64,000 bases of DNA, taken from contig NZ_CP077639.1 of assembly GCF_019056395.1 (NCBI RefSeq), forward strand, positions 1,242,001-1,306,000. The letters run 5' to 3'. A program made the translations under genes and the position numbers. A model generated the notes under the pieces. The model was not told where the DNA came from, made no database searches, and was given only the letters and a program-made list of their open reading frames with translations. The DNA comes from Terribacillus sp. DMT04. GTDB taxonomy: Bacteria; Bacillota; Bacilli; Bacillales; Amphibacillaceae. Below, piece by piece: positions 8,001 through 16,939 of the stretch (position 1 is the stretch's first letter; the number at the start of each line of letters is the position of its first letter).

Positions 8001-8665
8001 TATATGAATTCCTATCAAATCCTGTTCAAACTAGTAACGAGGGTACCATTGCAGCACAAAGTGAAACGATCTTCACGCCTTATTATCTTGTGCTGATTAG
8101 CTTCATTGTCGTATTGTTTACAGCTTATGTGATTTCAACATTGCATATGAAGCGTAAACAAAGTGACCAATTTGCATCAGAAAGCACCTTATTGGCACAG
8201 AATGTACCAATCACTATTATTACCGCTGGTCTTGGTGTGCTAGAAGGTATTGTTATTGGTATCGTGTCAAGTTATTACTTGCCTATCGATGACATGAACA
8301 AGCTGCAGATAACAGCCGTTATGGCGTTTCTTATCACAGCTATGCTGCTAGTAGCAACATACCTGCTGAGGCAGCTAAAAATGATAGGGATGTTCATCCT
8401 GCTAGCAATATTCAGTGTGTATCTGTTCTTTACGGATGCAATCGGGACAGCAAGCACAGCATTCCCAGCTATTGAGAAGTTTTCTCCTTTGCAGTACATG
8501 GAAACATTTATGCTTCGTATTGTAGAAGGTTCCGTCAACTATACCGCTGCGATATTCATTTTGATTGTTGCCGCAGCAGCAGGGGCAATTGTGAACCTGC
8601 TGGTGTTCAGTCAAACGGACAAAGGAGTAGATATTGCCGATGAAGACCAACAAGAAACGGTTTGA
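5048..8665 (+). CDS. esaA: type VII secretion membrane protein EsaA (YueB-like)
   Basis: A 1205-residue polytopic protein with one N-terminal transmembrane segment (about residues 9-25), a very long extracellular region and about five transmembrane helices at the C-terminus (from about residue 1015). YueB, the B. subtilis counterpart, is also the SPP1 phage receptor; EsaA is a core type VIIb component. The outer domain is rich in Gln, Asn and Glu with coiled-coil-like stretches. Residues about 591-713 form an acidic, Pro/Gly-rich insertion ending in three imperfect 12-residue repeats (PGTGKPDENGEN and relatives). The start is a TTG preceded by AGGAG; no better start is visible. It precedes essA, whose start lies inside the end of this gene. 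Confidence 0.93.
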   Translation: MKKFDKRWILFLVLIVLLASGLSYLTLHQETTKTAEQPKTQNMSIALVNEDNGSTFNGTELAFGDAFISSVSENENNEWFVVSRGVAESGLKNNTYDMMIVIPNDFSEKSLNITAEAPEQVVLQYKVNASESPQIKQQAEKTASDILNDFNRQIIDVYFASIIGNLQNAQDSIGQMVNRQAVYTNSYNSNVYQPLSGYTDQFNSVQDNTKASKESFTSFEDLLASYEEQLVEESQTGTDFVDELDEVMQLKESNTTNLATFQEQMAQFSEGLTSAEVEQQLDQLAATNEAINQQFAANRENAANTSVMRTPVTALNTANIYSGSVSLKQQLQQSSERVAALQQDINAYLTESNEQFRNKIGERINNTIVNDLEEDSSIEIVNMLFDDPDEVAKTRINTAIEKLPSLDPEDFQGVGLEDEDNNVVNEITNVIATTNKYLSENNKSYNPDSDTLKDEFNRLNEKLTEEGVQVTDTVILEENKKEGQIFTLDKPDGFTIENLTLQLPGEEEQNYTTKIVEERKVKLPANREGEFKVNLTLRKEEAENFDVFNPINWSWELEQKDIKDVDKPDELAYAPASGQLLASLNIDTKTNMNVEDGNTEDNTNATTPPKEEAETVPNQEKEPNNDGDSNQGNTDTPETEQGNESGVKPEQPSNGEKPTDDENAGEEPGTGKPDENGENPGTDKPDEDKENPGADEPDEDKEEQEPEKLYIENNVIKHEISSSVEDLDKTTKTLIQTAANSISGYQELGALYESYYGFGLHGLPKGFNEESLDSLSTPNSLHSLFNKKDIKQLLTDYMTGQITGSVTEQLRTPTETFRLQVSNYQEQLQQTIANADSLTNQVAATNEQAAVLNQSVNQTLEDVAAWRDQMLALLEQQAEIQTNAQGEQEAVLTLNSEFQPLLTSSQALAEQAQSNTNTADQVYDTFESIDTQAQQIEESGTTLVSEAEQLASNMTDKLSDDRNFTENFTEVLENSRVGERQNENLYEFLSNPVQTSNEGTIAAQSETIFTPYYLVLISFIVVLFTAYVISTLHMKRKQSDQFASESTLLAQNVPITIITAGLGVLEGIVIGIVSSYYLPIDDMNKLQITAVMAFLITAMLLVATYLLRQLKMIGMFILLAIFSVYLFFTDAIGTASTAFPAIEKFSPLQYMETFMLRIVEGSVNYTAAIFILIVAAAAGAIVNLLVFSQTDKGVDIADEDQQETV

Positions 8666-9137
8666 TTTGGCGTCCATATTCATTATCTTTCTGCTGATAC
8701 TTCCATTGGAAGTATCAGCAGAAACTCATTCTGAAGATAAAAATGAAGATGGTAGCCTGGATTTGCAAATCGACCGTATCCAAAAAGACAAGGATGCCGT
8801 AACGGAAAACCAAGAAACAGAAAAGGAAAAAAAGTTTCCAAATCTATTTAAAGCCGATACCACGGAAGAAATTCAGCAAAAATCTGAAAAGCAGAAATCA
8901 GGATTGGAAGACCTGCAAAATACGATCTTCACCCTTGAAATTGATGCGCCAACGCGTAATGAGCAAGTGCAGGATTCGTTATTTACTTCTGACTATACGT
9001 CGGAGGCAGCAACTGCACAGGAGGAATCGGATGAAACGAAAGAGGACTCAGGAAAAGGCGTTTTAATCTTCTTAACCGGAATTGCGCTAGTACTGTGTGT
9101 TGGTTTGTACATGCTGATGAGAAAATTATTAGACTAG
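8634..9137 (+). CDS. essA: type VII secretion protein EssA (YueC-like)
   Basis: A 167-residue single-span or signal-anchored protein. Residues about 8-28 form a hydrophobic segment ending in LPLEVSAET that may be a cleaved signal, and residues about 145-163 form the C-terminal transmembrane helix followed by a short basic tail. Between them is a Glu/Lys/Asp-rich extracellular stretch. AAAGGAG at 8621-8627 is 6 bases before TTG 8634 and 12 before ATG 8640, so the TTG start is slightly favoured. The gene overlaps esaA by 32 bases. Position between esaA and esaB identifies it; sequence conservation of EssA is generally low. Confidence 0.85.
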   Translation: MPMKTNKKRFDLASIFIIFLLILPLEVSAETHSEDKNEDGSLDLQIDRIQKDKDAVTENQETEKEKKFPNLFKADTTEEIQQKSEKQKSGLEDLQNTIFTLEIDAPTRNEQVQDSLFTSDYTSEAATAQEESDETKEDSGKGVLIFLTGIALVLCVGLYMLMRKLLD

Positions 9138-9147
9138 GAGAAAGACG

Positions 9148-9402
9148 ATGGCTAATACGAAACATGTTAACGTAACAATGGATTTTCATCGTGTCAGCGG
9201 AGAAAATTCTGTTTATGACTTACGTATTCCTACCCAATTGACGGTGAAGCAGCTGCTTCATCATGTAATGGAAACATTGCGTATTGAACAAAGCTACACT
9301 ATTTCCACAATCAAGATTCTGACGAAGAATCTTGTCTTGGCGGATGATGACTATCTGAGAGACTATCCAGTAACAGACGGCGACGTACTTGTTGTCTTAT
9401 AA
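9148..9402 (+). CDS. esaB: ubiquitin-fold protein EsaB (YukD-like)
   Basis: An 84-residue beta-grasp protein (NVTMDFHR strand, LTVKQLLHHVMETL helix, TDGDVLVVL C-terminal strand). YukD/EsaB are cytosolic ubiquitin-like proteins of type VIIb loci, required for secretion in several species but not conjugated to targets. It starts 10 bases after essA with an AGGAG site and lies directly before essB, the usual order in staphylococci. Confidence 0.92.
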   Translation: MANTKHVNVTMDFHRVSGENSVYDLRIPTQLTVKQLLHHVMETLRIEQSYTISTIKILTKNLVLADDDYLRDYPVTDGDVLVVL

Positions 9403-9443
9403 ACTGCTGCCGTCTGTGCTGATTGTGAAGGAGCCAGCCCACT

Positions 9444-10748
9444 ATGAATGAGAAAAAGATAGAATTAGATAACGCCATATATAATCTGCGGCGAGAAAAC
9501 CAAACAGTTCGAATTACTATACCGAAATCACAAACAGCTGTTAACGATATTCGACAGCTGTATTTAATGCATCAGCCTTCTGATTTTTTTGTACCGATGG
9601 AGGCACAAGATAATGAGGATAGTTTAGATTTTATTTACACTATTCATGATCAACGCCAAGAATGGTCTGAGGCACAACAGCTGCGTCACCATGATAAGCT
9701 GCGTATTCTTAGCAATATTGGTAAGCTTGAAAAATTCCTTTCCAGTCGAATCACGTTCTTTCTTCATCCAGACAATCTAGTATTCGATGAGAATTTAATG
9801 CCGCAACTTATTCATCGCGGTGTGCGTGAGACTGTACCCCCATTTGACATACAGTCAGAAACTTTCCTAAAACAATACAAATGCATGAGTATTGCTATGT
9901 TTTCAAAAAAGTATACATTTGATCAGCTTTACCATGGTTCTTTAGACAATGCTAATGAGTCAGATTTCGAAAAAGGTGTTCAGCAAGCTGATTCTATAGA
10001 AGCACTCAGAAAGTTTCTTCATGAAAGCTATGAAAAAGAGCAGAAGAAAACAGATAAAGTAATGAGCTTCGTACCAACCAAACGCTTCCGCCTTTATAAA
10101 CAGTTGACGATTGTCATGATTATTCTCAGTGTATTATTAGCAGTACCACTTGTTTACTTTGCACTGATCAAAGAGCCTTTTCAGGACAAGCAGCTGGAAG
10201 CATTTGAGAAGTTTTTGGCAGAAGACTATAACGAAGTGATTTCCACTTTAGAAGATGAAGATCCAGCTAAACTGCCGAGTCAAACGAAATATGCGTTAGC
10301 TTACTCTTACATTCAAGCCGAATCTCTATCAGATGAAGAGAAAAAATCAATTTTAAATAATGTAACGCTCCAAAGCGATCAAGATTATTTGCTTTATTGG
10401 ATTTACAACGGACAAGGTGAATTTGATGCTTCTTTAGAAAAAGCTAAATTTATCGACGATCCACAGCTGATTATCTATGGCTTAATTAAAAAAATGGAAC
10501 AAGTGAAAAACAACCCAGACATCTCGGGAACAGAACGCGATAAACAAGTAGAAGATTTACAAAATCAGCTGGATAAATTGCTGGAAGAATACAATCTTGA
10601 TCCTCTTGGTGAAGACGCCGGAACAGAAGAGGGACCTGAGCAAGAGGCTGCGTCAGCATCTGAAGAGCAGGAAGGCGCATCTCAGGAAGAGCAGAAGAAC
10701 GAGGAAGAGAAGAAGGCAGAAGAAGAGAAGAAACAAGAAGAGAAATAA
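9444..10748 (+). CDS. essB: type VII secretion pseudokinase EssB (YukC-like)
   Basis: A 434-residue single-span membrane protein. The cytosolic N-terminal half has the EssB/YukC pseudokinase fold (from about residue 10 to 215), one transmembrane helix at about residues 220-243 (LTIVMIILSVLLAVPLVYFA), then an extracellular helical domain. The last 40 residues are an extreme Glu/Lys/Gln tail, likely disordered. EssB dimers link EsaA and EssC in the secretion apparatus. It precedes essC with a 45-base gap. Confidence 0.93.
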   Translation: MNEKKIELDNAIYNLRRENQTVRITIPKSQTAVNDIRQLYLMHQPSDFFVPMEAQDNEDSLDFIYTIHDQRQEWSEAQQLRHHDKLRILSNIGKLEKFLSSRITFFLHPDNLVFDENLMPQLIHRGVRETVPPFDIQSETFLKQYKCMSIAMFSKKYTFDQLYHGSLDNANESDFEKGVQQADSIEALRKFLHESYEKEQKKTDKVMSFVPTKRFRLYKQLTIVMIILSVLLAVPLVYFALIKEPFQDKQLEAFEKFLAEDYNEVISTLEDEDPAKLPSQTKYALAYSYIQAESLSDEEKKSILNNVTLQSDQDYLLYWIYNGQGEFDASLEKAKFIDDPQLIIYGLIKKMEQVKNNPDISGTERDKQVEDLQNQLDKLLEEYNLDPLGEDAGTEEGPEQEAASASEEQEGASQEEQKNEEEKKAEEEKKQEEK

Positions 10749-10793
10749 TGTCGATCAGCAATGGATGGCGTGCATAGAGAGGAAGAAGGAACG

Positions 10794-13700
10794 ATGGCAC
10801 ATAAAATACTGCTAGCTGCATATCAAGAAAAATTGCATAAATGCCATTTACCGGCAGATTCCGGCCAAACGATAACCATAGGAAACAGCCGTAAAAACCA
10901 AGTAACAATAGCTGCGCTTCCAAATGAATTGGTATTGGAATGGGATGGACACAACTTACATGATGACAAGGAAATAATCACCAATGTAAAACACATAGGA
11001 GAGCTTTCCTTATATGTAATAGATGCGCATACGACTATTTTGTACGATATTGCCGGACAGTCAAATCTTACTTTTGGAGCAGCTTCTTATAATGCAATTA
11101 GCAAACAGAACTGGAAAGCAGACTTTGTTCTGATGAGAAGAGAATCGTTACCTGTCTTTGAATTGGATATTCAAAGTGGGGCTGTCTACCACAATTATCA
11201 GCTTGTAACGCATGATCAAGAGATACTGATAGAAGAGGGCGACATCCTGTTTGCTGACGGTGTCTTATTAAAAATAAGCGCAGACAGCATTGAACTACAA
11301 GCAGACGAAGCAATAGATACGTCACTAGTTGAATTGATTGGGCAAGAAAAGCCATATAGCGGCGAATATCCAGATTATCATCGTTCTCCACGAATTATAT
11401 ACCGAGAGCCAGAAGAAAAAAAGACAATTGCTAAACCTGCCAATAAGCCAAGCAAGCCAAGTGAGCAGTTAGCGAGAACGATCATACCTCCGTTAGTTAT
11501 GATTGCGGCCTTGGTAATTATTTCACTAATACAGCCGCGAGGTATTTTCATTATTGTTATGGTTGCTGTGACAACAGTTACGATTATTTTCTCGATTACC
11601 TCTTATGTAAAGAGTGTGAAAGAGTATAAAGCAAATATGAAACACCGTGAGAAAACATATAAAGAATATTTACAGCGTAAAACGAAGGAATTGTATGCCG
11701 CTAGTGAAGAACAGCGGCATGCACTGCAATATCACTATCCGGATGTTGAAGAAATCTCAGAGATGGCTGCTGCGACAGAAGCACGCATCTATGAAAAAAC
11801 AATGTACCATCATGATTTCTTAAACTTTCGAACGGGCTTAGGAAGCGTCGATGCAAGCTTTGAAATTTCATTTAACGAGGAAGAATTTACGCAAGATAAA
11901 GATGAATTAGTAGATGAAGCTAGACATTTGCTGGGCCAATTCGATGAATTAAGAAATGTTCCTGTAATCACTTCTCTACGAAAAGGACCTGTCGGATATA
12001 TTGGACCGCGAAAGTTAGTATTGGAGCAATTGCAGTTGCTTGTTATGCAGCTGTCGCTTTTTCACAGCTATCATGATTTGCAGTTTGTTACTGTTTTTCC
12101 GGAAGAAGAGAAGAAAGATTGGGAGTGGATGCGCTGGCTTCCGCATGCAAGCGTACGTGACATCAATGTGCGCGGATTCGTTTACCATGAACGCTCACGC
12201 GACCAAGTTTTGCACAGCATGTACCAAGTACTGAAGGAACGCAAGCAGCAGGTCGATGAGAAGAAGAATTCCAATGAGAAGATTTATTTCTCGCCGCATT
12301 ACGTTGTATTGCTTACGGATGAAAAGCTTGTCCTTGATCATACAATTATGGAATTCTTCAATGAAGATCCAAGTGAATATGGCGTTTCACTTGTATTCGT
12401 TCAAGACGTATTACGGGCATTGCCAGAGCATGTGAAAACAGTTATTGACATTCGCGACAGCAATGACGGTAAGATTGTGCTAGAAGAAGGCGAACTCGTG
12501 AATAAAGCATTTCGTCCGGACCATTTTCCGAAGAACTTCCATAAAGAAGCTGTTTCGCGAGCGCTAGCGCCACTCAACCATTTACAAAACCTAAAAAACT
12601 CGATACCCGAGCAAGTGACTTTCTTAGAAATGTATGGTGTAGAAAAAGTAGAGGAACTAGCGATTCAGAATCGCTGGCAGCGTAATGAAACGTACAAGAC
12701 ACTGGCTGTTCCATTAGGGCTTCGCGGTAAAGAAGATATTGTTCGGCTTAATCTTCATGAGAAAGCACACGGACCGCATGGTTTAGTAGCTGGTACAACA
12801 GGTTCTGGTAAGTCGGAAATCATCCAGTCTTACATTCTATCGCTTGCTGTCAACTTCCACCCTTATGAAGTCGCGTTCCTACTAATTGACTATAAAGGCG
12901 GAGGCATGGCGAATCTGTTCAACAAGTTACCGCACCTGATGGGTACGATTACCAACTTGGACAAAGCACAGTCCATGCGAGCTTTAGCTTCTATTAAAGC
13001 GGAGCTGCAAAAGAGACAGCGTCTGTTTGGAAAATATGAAGTGAATCATATCAATCAATATCAGAAACTCTTCAAGCAAGGAGAAGCGGACGAGCCGATG
13101 CCGCATTTATTCCTTATCTCGGATGAGTTTGCTGAACTGAAATCCGAACAGCCGGACTTTATGAAAGAGCTTGTCTCCACTGCACGAATTGGACGTTCTT
13201 TAGGGATTCATTTGATTTTGGCGACGCAGAAACCAACCGGTGTTGTAGATGATCAAATCTGGTCGAACTCAAAATTCAAATTAGCATTAAAAGTACAAAA
13301 TGCTGGCGATTCAAACGAAATTATAAAAACACCAGATGCAGCGGAAATCACCCTTCCTGGTCGAGCGTATTTACAAGTCGGTAACAACGAAATCTACGAA
13401 CTTTTCCAAAGTGCTTGGAGCGGAGCAGATTATGTGCCGGATAAGAATGACGAAGACCATGTTGACTTAACCATTTATGCTATCAACGACATAGGGCAGT
13501 ACGACATTTTAACAGAAGATTTGAGCGGCCTGGAACAGAAAGAAACCGTTGCAAAAATACCTTCTGAACTGGATGCTGTTATTGATCATATTGCAGATTA
13601 CACAGAAAAGCAGAAAATGGAACCATTGGCGCGTCCATGGCTGCCGCCGCTCCCAGAGAAGCTATTCGGACCGGAACTCCATCCTCTTGTATTCCAAGAT

Positions 13701-15233
13701 GCATGGAAAGAGCCGAAGCAGCCATTGCAGCCAATGATCGGACTGCTTGATCAGCCGGAATTGCAGCAGCAAGCACCGCTCACATTGAATCTTTCCAAAG
13801 ACGGGCACATAGCAGTATTCTCTAGTCCAGGTTACGGGAAGTCGACCTTCTTGCAAACCGTAGTGATGGATTTAGTGAAGCAGCATAATCCAGAGCATTT
13901 GCATGTTTATTTGCTCGACTTTGGTACAAATGGTTTGCTGCCATTGAAAAACCTGCCGCACGTGGCTGATACATTCCTCGTCGATCAGACCGAGAAAGTC
14001 GGAAAGCTCGTTCGGATGCTGACTGGTGTGATGAAGCAGCGCAAACAGAAGCTGAGCCAATATGGTGTGGCGAATATAGGATTGTTTGAAAGAGCAAGCG
14101 GGGAGACCGTCCCGAACATTTGTCTGGTAATTGATAACTATGAATCGGTTAAAGACAGTGATTTTGGTGATGATTTTGAAAAAGTGATTACACAAGTAGC
14201 CCGAGAAGGCGCCAGCATCGGTATTCATCTTATTATCAGTGCAGGTCGTCAAAGTGCCATGCGTATGCCGCTATTGTCCAATATCAAGACACAAATCGCA
14301 TTGTATTTAATTGAAGGTAATGAAGCGCGTTCTATTGTTGGAAGAACTGACATTGAAATTGAAGAAATTGCAGGCCGAGGACTTATTAAACTGGAAGATC
14401 CCGCTCTGTTCCAGACCATGCTTCCAGCTTACGGCGAAGAACCATTGCAAATACTCGACAACATCCAAGGGTTAGCAAAAGAGATGAACGACGTATGGGA
14501 AGGCGACTATCCAGATCCAATTCCAATGATGCCCGAAGGAGTTGTGGACTTCCAGCAATTCAAAGAACAACGCAGAACAAAACGAATGGTCGAAGAGAAA
14601 AAAATACCACTTGGCTTAGATTTCGAAGAAGTTTTGCCAGTTGGATTTAACCCCGCACAACACGGCAACTTAACGGTCGTCAGTGACCGCAAAGATGGAC
14701 TGGATCGTATGATTCTGTCAGTGGCGAAAAACGTCACGCTGCTGAAAGAAACATACCAGACGATGCTGATTGATACTGCTGATCAAGACTTCTCGGACAT
14801 CGGGAGCAGTATGCATAACTACGTGTCTGAAGACGTCGGCATCGCGGCGATTAAAAATGAGATTATGAATGAAATCAAACAGCGAAATGCAAGTAATAGT
14901 ACCGATTCGAAATGGCTTATCCAAATTGCAGACTTGCAGGACTTTATCGAACGGTCCGGATTAACATTGGATGAAGTTACCTATATGATGGAGCGCGGTT
15001 CAAAAGCTGGTATACACTTCATTATCTGCAGCGATTATACCTATCTGGGCATCAGCTACGAACAAATTCCGAAGTACCTTAGAAGCCAAGCAATCTTTGG
15101 ACTCGTTGGGATGCGCCTGGGTGATCAGGATATTTTCAAGCAGCCGTACATTCGCCAGGAGCAATATCCAGAAGCGTATGAATGCTATGTAGCAATGGAT
15201 CATCAGCATGTGAAGGTGAAGATACCGAACTAG
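10794..15233 (+). CDS. essC: type VII secretion ATPase EssC (YukBA-like)
   Basis: The 1479-residue motor of the secretion system. The N-terminal 200 residues look like the paired FHA-like domains of EssC (GQTITIGNSRKNQVTI at the first). Two transmembrane helices lie at about residues 231-275, followed by three FtsK/SpoIIIE-type ATPase domains. Walker A motifs are GTTGSGKSE near residue 667 (D1) and SSPGYGKST near residue 1010 (D2). The third domain (VVSDRKDGLDRM, about residue 1290) has lost the Walker A lysine, as is usual. The ATG at 10794 follows GAAGGA; an upstream ATG at 10761 lacks a ribosome site. As in B. subtilis, the two ATPase parts are one polypeptide. Confidence 0.95.
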   Translation: MAHKILLAAYQEKLHKCHLPADSGQTITIGNSRKNQVTIAALPNELVLEWDGHNLHDDKEIITNVKHIGELSLYVIDAHTTILYDIAGQSNLTFGAASYNAISKQNWKADFVLMRRESLPVFELDIQSGAVYHNYQLVTHDQEILIEEGDILFADGVLLKISADSIELQADEAIDTSLVELIGQEKPYSGEYPDYHRSPRIIYREPEEKKTIAKPANKPSKPSEQLARTIIPPLVMIAALVIISLIQPRGIFIIVMVAVTTVTIIFSITSYVKSVKEYKANMKHREKTYKEYLQRKTKELYAASEEQRHALQYHYPDVEEISEMAAATEARIYEKTMYHHDFLNFRTGLGSVDASFEISFNEEEFTQDKDELVDEARHLLGQFDELRNVPVITSLRKGPVGYIGPRKLVLEQLQLLVMQLSLFHSYHDLQFVTVFPEEEKKDWEWMRWLPHASVRDINVRGFVYHERSRDQVLHSMYQVLKERKQQVDEKKNSNEKIYFSPHYVVLLTDEKLVLDHTIMEFFNEDPSEYGVSLVFVQDVLRALPEHVKTVIDIRDSNDGKIVLEEGELVNKAFRPDHFPKNFHKEAVSRALAPLNHLQNLKNSIPEQVTFLEMYGVEKVEELAIQNRWQRNETYKTLAVPLGLRGKEDIVRLNLHEKAHGPHGLVAGTTGSGKSEIIQSYILSLAVNFHPYEVAFLLIDYKGGGMANLFNKLPHLMGTITNLDKAQSMRALASIKAELQKRQRLFGKYEVNHINQYQKLFKQGEADEPMPHLFLISDEFAELKSEQPDFMKELVSTARIGRSLGIHLILATQKPTGVVDDQIWSNSKFKLALKVQNAGDSNEIIKTPDAAEITLPGRAYLQVGNNEIYELFQSAWSGADYVPDKNDEDHVDLTIYAINDIGQYDILTEDLSGLEQKETVAKIPSELDAVIDHIADYTEKQKMEPLARPWLPPLPEKLFGPELHPLVFQDAWKEPKQPLQPMIGLLDQPELQQQAPLTLNLSKDGHIAVFSSPGYGKSTFLQTVVMDLVKQHNPEHLHVYLLDFGTNGLLPLKNLPHVADTFLVDQTEKVGKLVRMLTGVMKQRKQKLSQYGVANIGLFERASGETVPNICLVIDNYESVKDSDFGDDFEKVITQVAREGASIGIHLIISAGRQSAMRMPLLSNIKTQIALYLIEGNEARSIVGRTDIEIEEIAGRGLIKLEDPALFQTMLPAYGEEPLQILDNIQGLAKEMNDVWEGDYPDPIPMMPEGVVDFQQFKEQRRTKRMVEEKKIPLGLDFEEVLPVGFNPAQHGNLTVVSDRKDGLDRMILSVAKNVTLLKETYQTMLIDTADQDFSDIGSSMHNYVSEDVGIAAIKNEIMNEIKQRNASNSTDSKWLIQIADLQDFIERSGLTLDEVTYMMERGSKAGIHFIICSDYTYLGISYEQIPKYLRSQAIFGLVGMRLGDQDIFKQPYIRQEQYPEAYECYVAMDHQHVKVKIPN

Positions 15234-15266
15234 AATCTCTGAATGGAAGAGGGGAGGGGATACAAA

Positions 15267-15605
15267 ATGTGGGATTGGCTTATTGGTACAGAAAATGAGA
15301 GGAAAAGAGACGAGTATCATGATCTTTACAATAAGTTAGAAGACTTGAGGAGAGAACACGACAATCTGATTAAGGAAGCGGAATCTGCCTTTTCTTCTTA
15401 CAAAAACAGCATGCCTTGTGTAGCAGGTGATTCAATACCTGCCAATGATTTTCTCCCTGCACAAGAGCGCTTAGATAAGCAGTTCTCCAATTATATGGAC
15501 GAGGAAATGGACTATCGAAGCAGACTTGTTACAGCAAGCAATCAGGCATATGACCGGTATTTGTATTACAAGCGTAAAGCAATCGAAGAGGCAAAGGAGG
15601 ATTAA
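15267..15605 (+). CDS. small helical type VII accessory protein, unrecognised
   Basis: A 112-residue protein starting MWDWLIGTENERKRDEY behind a very strong GGGAGGGG site. It is mainly charged helix with coiled-coil character (NKLEDLRREHDNLIKEAE) and a single CVAGD segment near the middle. It is the first gene after essC, where type VIIb loci carry helical partner or chaperone genes of LXG-type effectors (DUF5082-like YwqH proteins are one example). I cannot assign it to a named family. It is 3 bases from the next gene, so cotranscription is certain. Confidence 0.6.
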   Translation: MWDWLIGTENERKRDEYHDLYNKLEDLRREHDNLIKEAESAFSSYKNSMPCVAGDSIPANDFLPAQERLDKQFSNYMDEEMDYRSRLVTASNQAYDRYLYYKRKAIEEAKED

Positions 15606-15608
15606 CGA

Positions 15609-15911
15609 ATGGCTGAAGATGTGGTAATTGATCAAGAGGAATGGAGTAGTGCTAAAGAAGCAGCAGCGAAGCTCAAAGAATCATTGAACAACACGTATGC
15701 GCAAAGTGAGAATCTGCTAGCTCAAGTGCAAGGGTCAAATTGGAAAGGCAAATCGCGTGATAGTTTTCTGGCTTATTTGGAATTGCTTATACAATATCAT
15801 GGTGATTTAAAAGATGCAGCCGATCTGCAGAAAACAGCACTGGATAACTTGGAAGACTATAAAGCTGACTTTTCTAACCACAGTTCAGTTAGGGAAGTGA
15901 AAAATCTATGA
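15609..15911 (+). CDS. WXG100-like small secreted protein
   Basis: A 100-residue helical hairpin with a clear W-x-G turn in GSNWKGKSRDSFLAYL, so a second WXG100-superfamily protein besides EsxA. Related to the small helical partners (EsxB/C or DUF5344 type) that accompany effectors. Its stop overlaps the next start by 4 bases. Likely co-secreted with, or a targeting partner for, the toxin encoded downstream; this is inferred from position. Confidence 0.75.
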   Translation: MAEDVVIDQEEWSSAKEAAAKLKESLNNTYAQSENLLAQVQGSNWKGKSRDSFLAYLELLIQYHGDLKDAADLQKTALDNLEDYKADFSNHSSVREVKNL

Positions 15912-16612
15912 GCCAGCAGGAAACAGATAGCTTTCATGTTACCGAATTGTATTTGCTTGCTTCAGCTTTTGATGCAGAAGCTTTATTCGGACTACCTGAC
16001 AAAAAAGCTTATCAGCTTCAAGGGGAAGAACCTTGGCGAGAAGCACATGAACGCCTTATAAAGAAAGACATTTTCACTCCTGAGGGTAAAATGACGAAAG
16101 ATGGCATCGTTATTATTCAATCGCTGTATGAATACTTCTTTAGCCAAAAATACGTTCGAATTAATAATTTGATGTTCGCGTTCCGTGAGAAAGAGGCGAA
16201 TGAAGTGATCATCCTGGCGGAGACGGAAGAAGCATCGTACAGGCTTTATATTATGGCAAAACCGCTTGTGCTTAAACTGCTAGGAGAGAGAGTTCCGCTT
16301 TTAAACCGTGAGCCGCTGGCAGGAGAGGTAAACTTTTTAAGGCGTGAATTGTCAGAAGCAGATAAAGAAGAAATCAACCAGCTGGAAGCAAGTGACGGAA
16401 TGATCAATATCGAGCTGTTTCGTCCACGCGTGAAGCCGCAGTCTGCTCGCAATCCGAATTACTATCAGCAATGGCTTGTCCTTACGAAAGCTGAAAAGCT
16501 GGTTATGATTGATACGTATCAAAAGGACTATTACCAAGCCAGTCAACATTGGTTTTTAAAGCTGTTGTTTGATGCTTTGGACTTTCCATATCGTCAGAAG
16601 GAGGTAAGGTAA
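15908..16612 (+). CDS. type VII accessory protein, possibly DUF5081/EspG-like
   Basis: A 234-residue soluble protein with no signal or membrane segment. It begins SFHVTELYLLASAFDAEALFG and has alternating strand and helix segments (EVIILAETEEASYRLYIMAKP, then WLVLTKAEKLVMIDTY). Size, position between WXG-type genes and the general layout recall the DUF5081 proteins of Listeria-type loci and EspG-like chaperones of mycobacterial systems. The assignment is tentative. It overlaps the WXG-like gene by 4 bases and abuts the next gene. A chaperone for the helical partners is a reasonable guess. Confidence 0.5.
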   Translation: MSQQETDSFHVTELYLLASAFDAEALFGLPDKKAYQLQGEEPWREAHERLIKKDIFTPEGKMTKDGIVIIQSLYEYFFSQKYVRINNLMFAFREKEANEVIILAETEEASYRLYIMAKPLVLKLLGERVPLLNREPLAGEVNFLRRELSEADKEEINQLEASDGMINIELFRPRVKPQSARNPNYYQQWLVLTKAEKLVMIDTYQKDYYQASQHWFLKLLFDALDFPYRQKEVR

Positions 16613-16936
16613 TTGCACGCATCGCAAGGTAGTTCAACTGCTAGTATTACGATTGATCCGGCGGAAATCACGAGTATATATAAAGCGCTGCTCGCTATTA
16701 TGAATGACTTAGAATCCAATGCCCTTCCAGCGATTAACAAGATCAAGGATTCTAATTTCTACAAATCAGGCAAAGCCATGAAGGCGATAGAAGCTTATCC
16801 AGATGCGAACGATAAATTCATGGAACTGCAAGACCATTACGCGCGGATCTCAACATTGGTCGTTCACACACTGGAAAAGATGATAGAAACCGATCAAGCC
16901 ATTGCCGCAAAAATTATCGATGAACTGGAGGTGTAG
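16613..16936 (+). CDS. small helical type VII partner protein
   Basis: A 107-residue helical protein with a TTG start 8 bases after GGAGG and immediately after the previous stop. It reads like the N-terminal helical part of an LXG-type effector (AEITSIYKALLAIMNDLESN, then a long helix LVVHTLEKMIETDQAIAAK) but stands as its own gene, 3 bases before the toxin. Part of it recurs at 22902-22946 fused to a toxin fragment, so the pair 'this gene plus toxin' was once duplicated. Probably dimerises with or targets the toxin to the secretion system. Confidence 0.7.
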   Translation: MHASQGSSTASITIDPAEITSIYKALLAIMNDLESNALPAINKIKDSNFYKSGKAMKAIEAYPDANDKFMELQDHYARISTLVVHTLEKMIETDQAIAAKIIDELEV

Positions 16937-16939
16937 TGA

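Noticed and set aside
10486-10923. 145-codon minus-strand frame across the essB-essC junction
   Set aside because: Leu-rich complement of the Glu/Lys-rich essB tail; no start signal.
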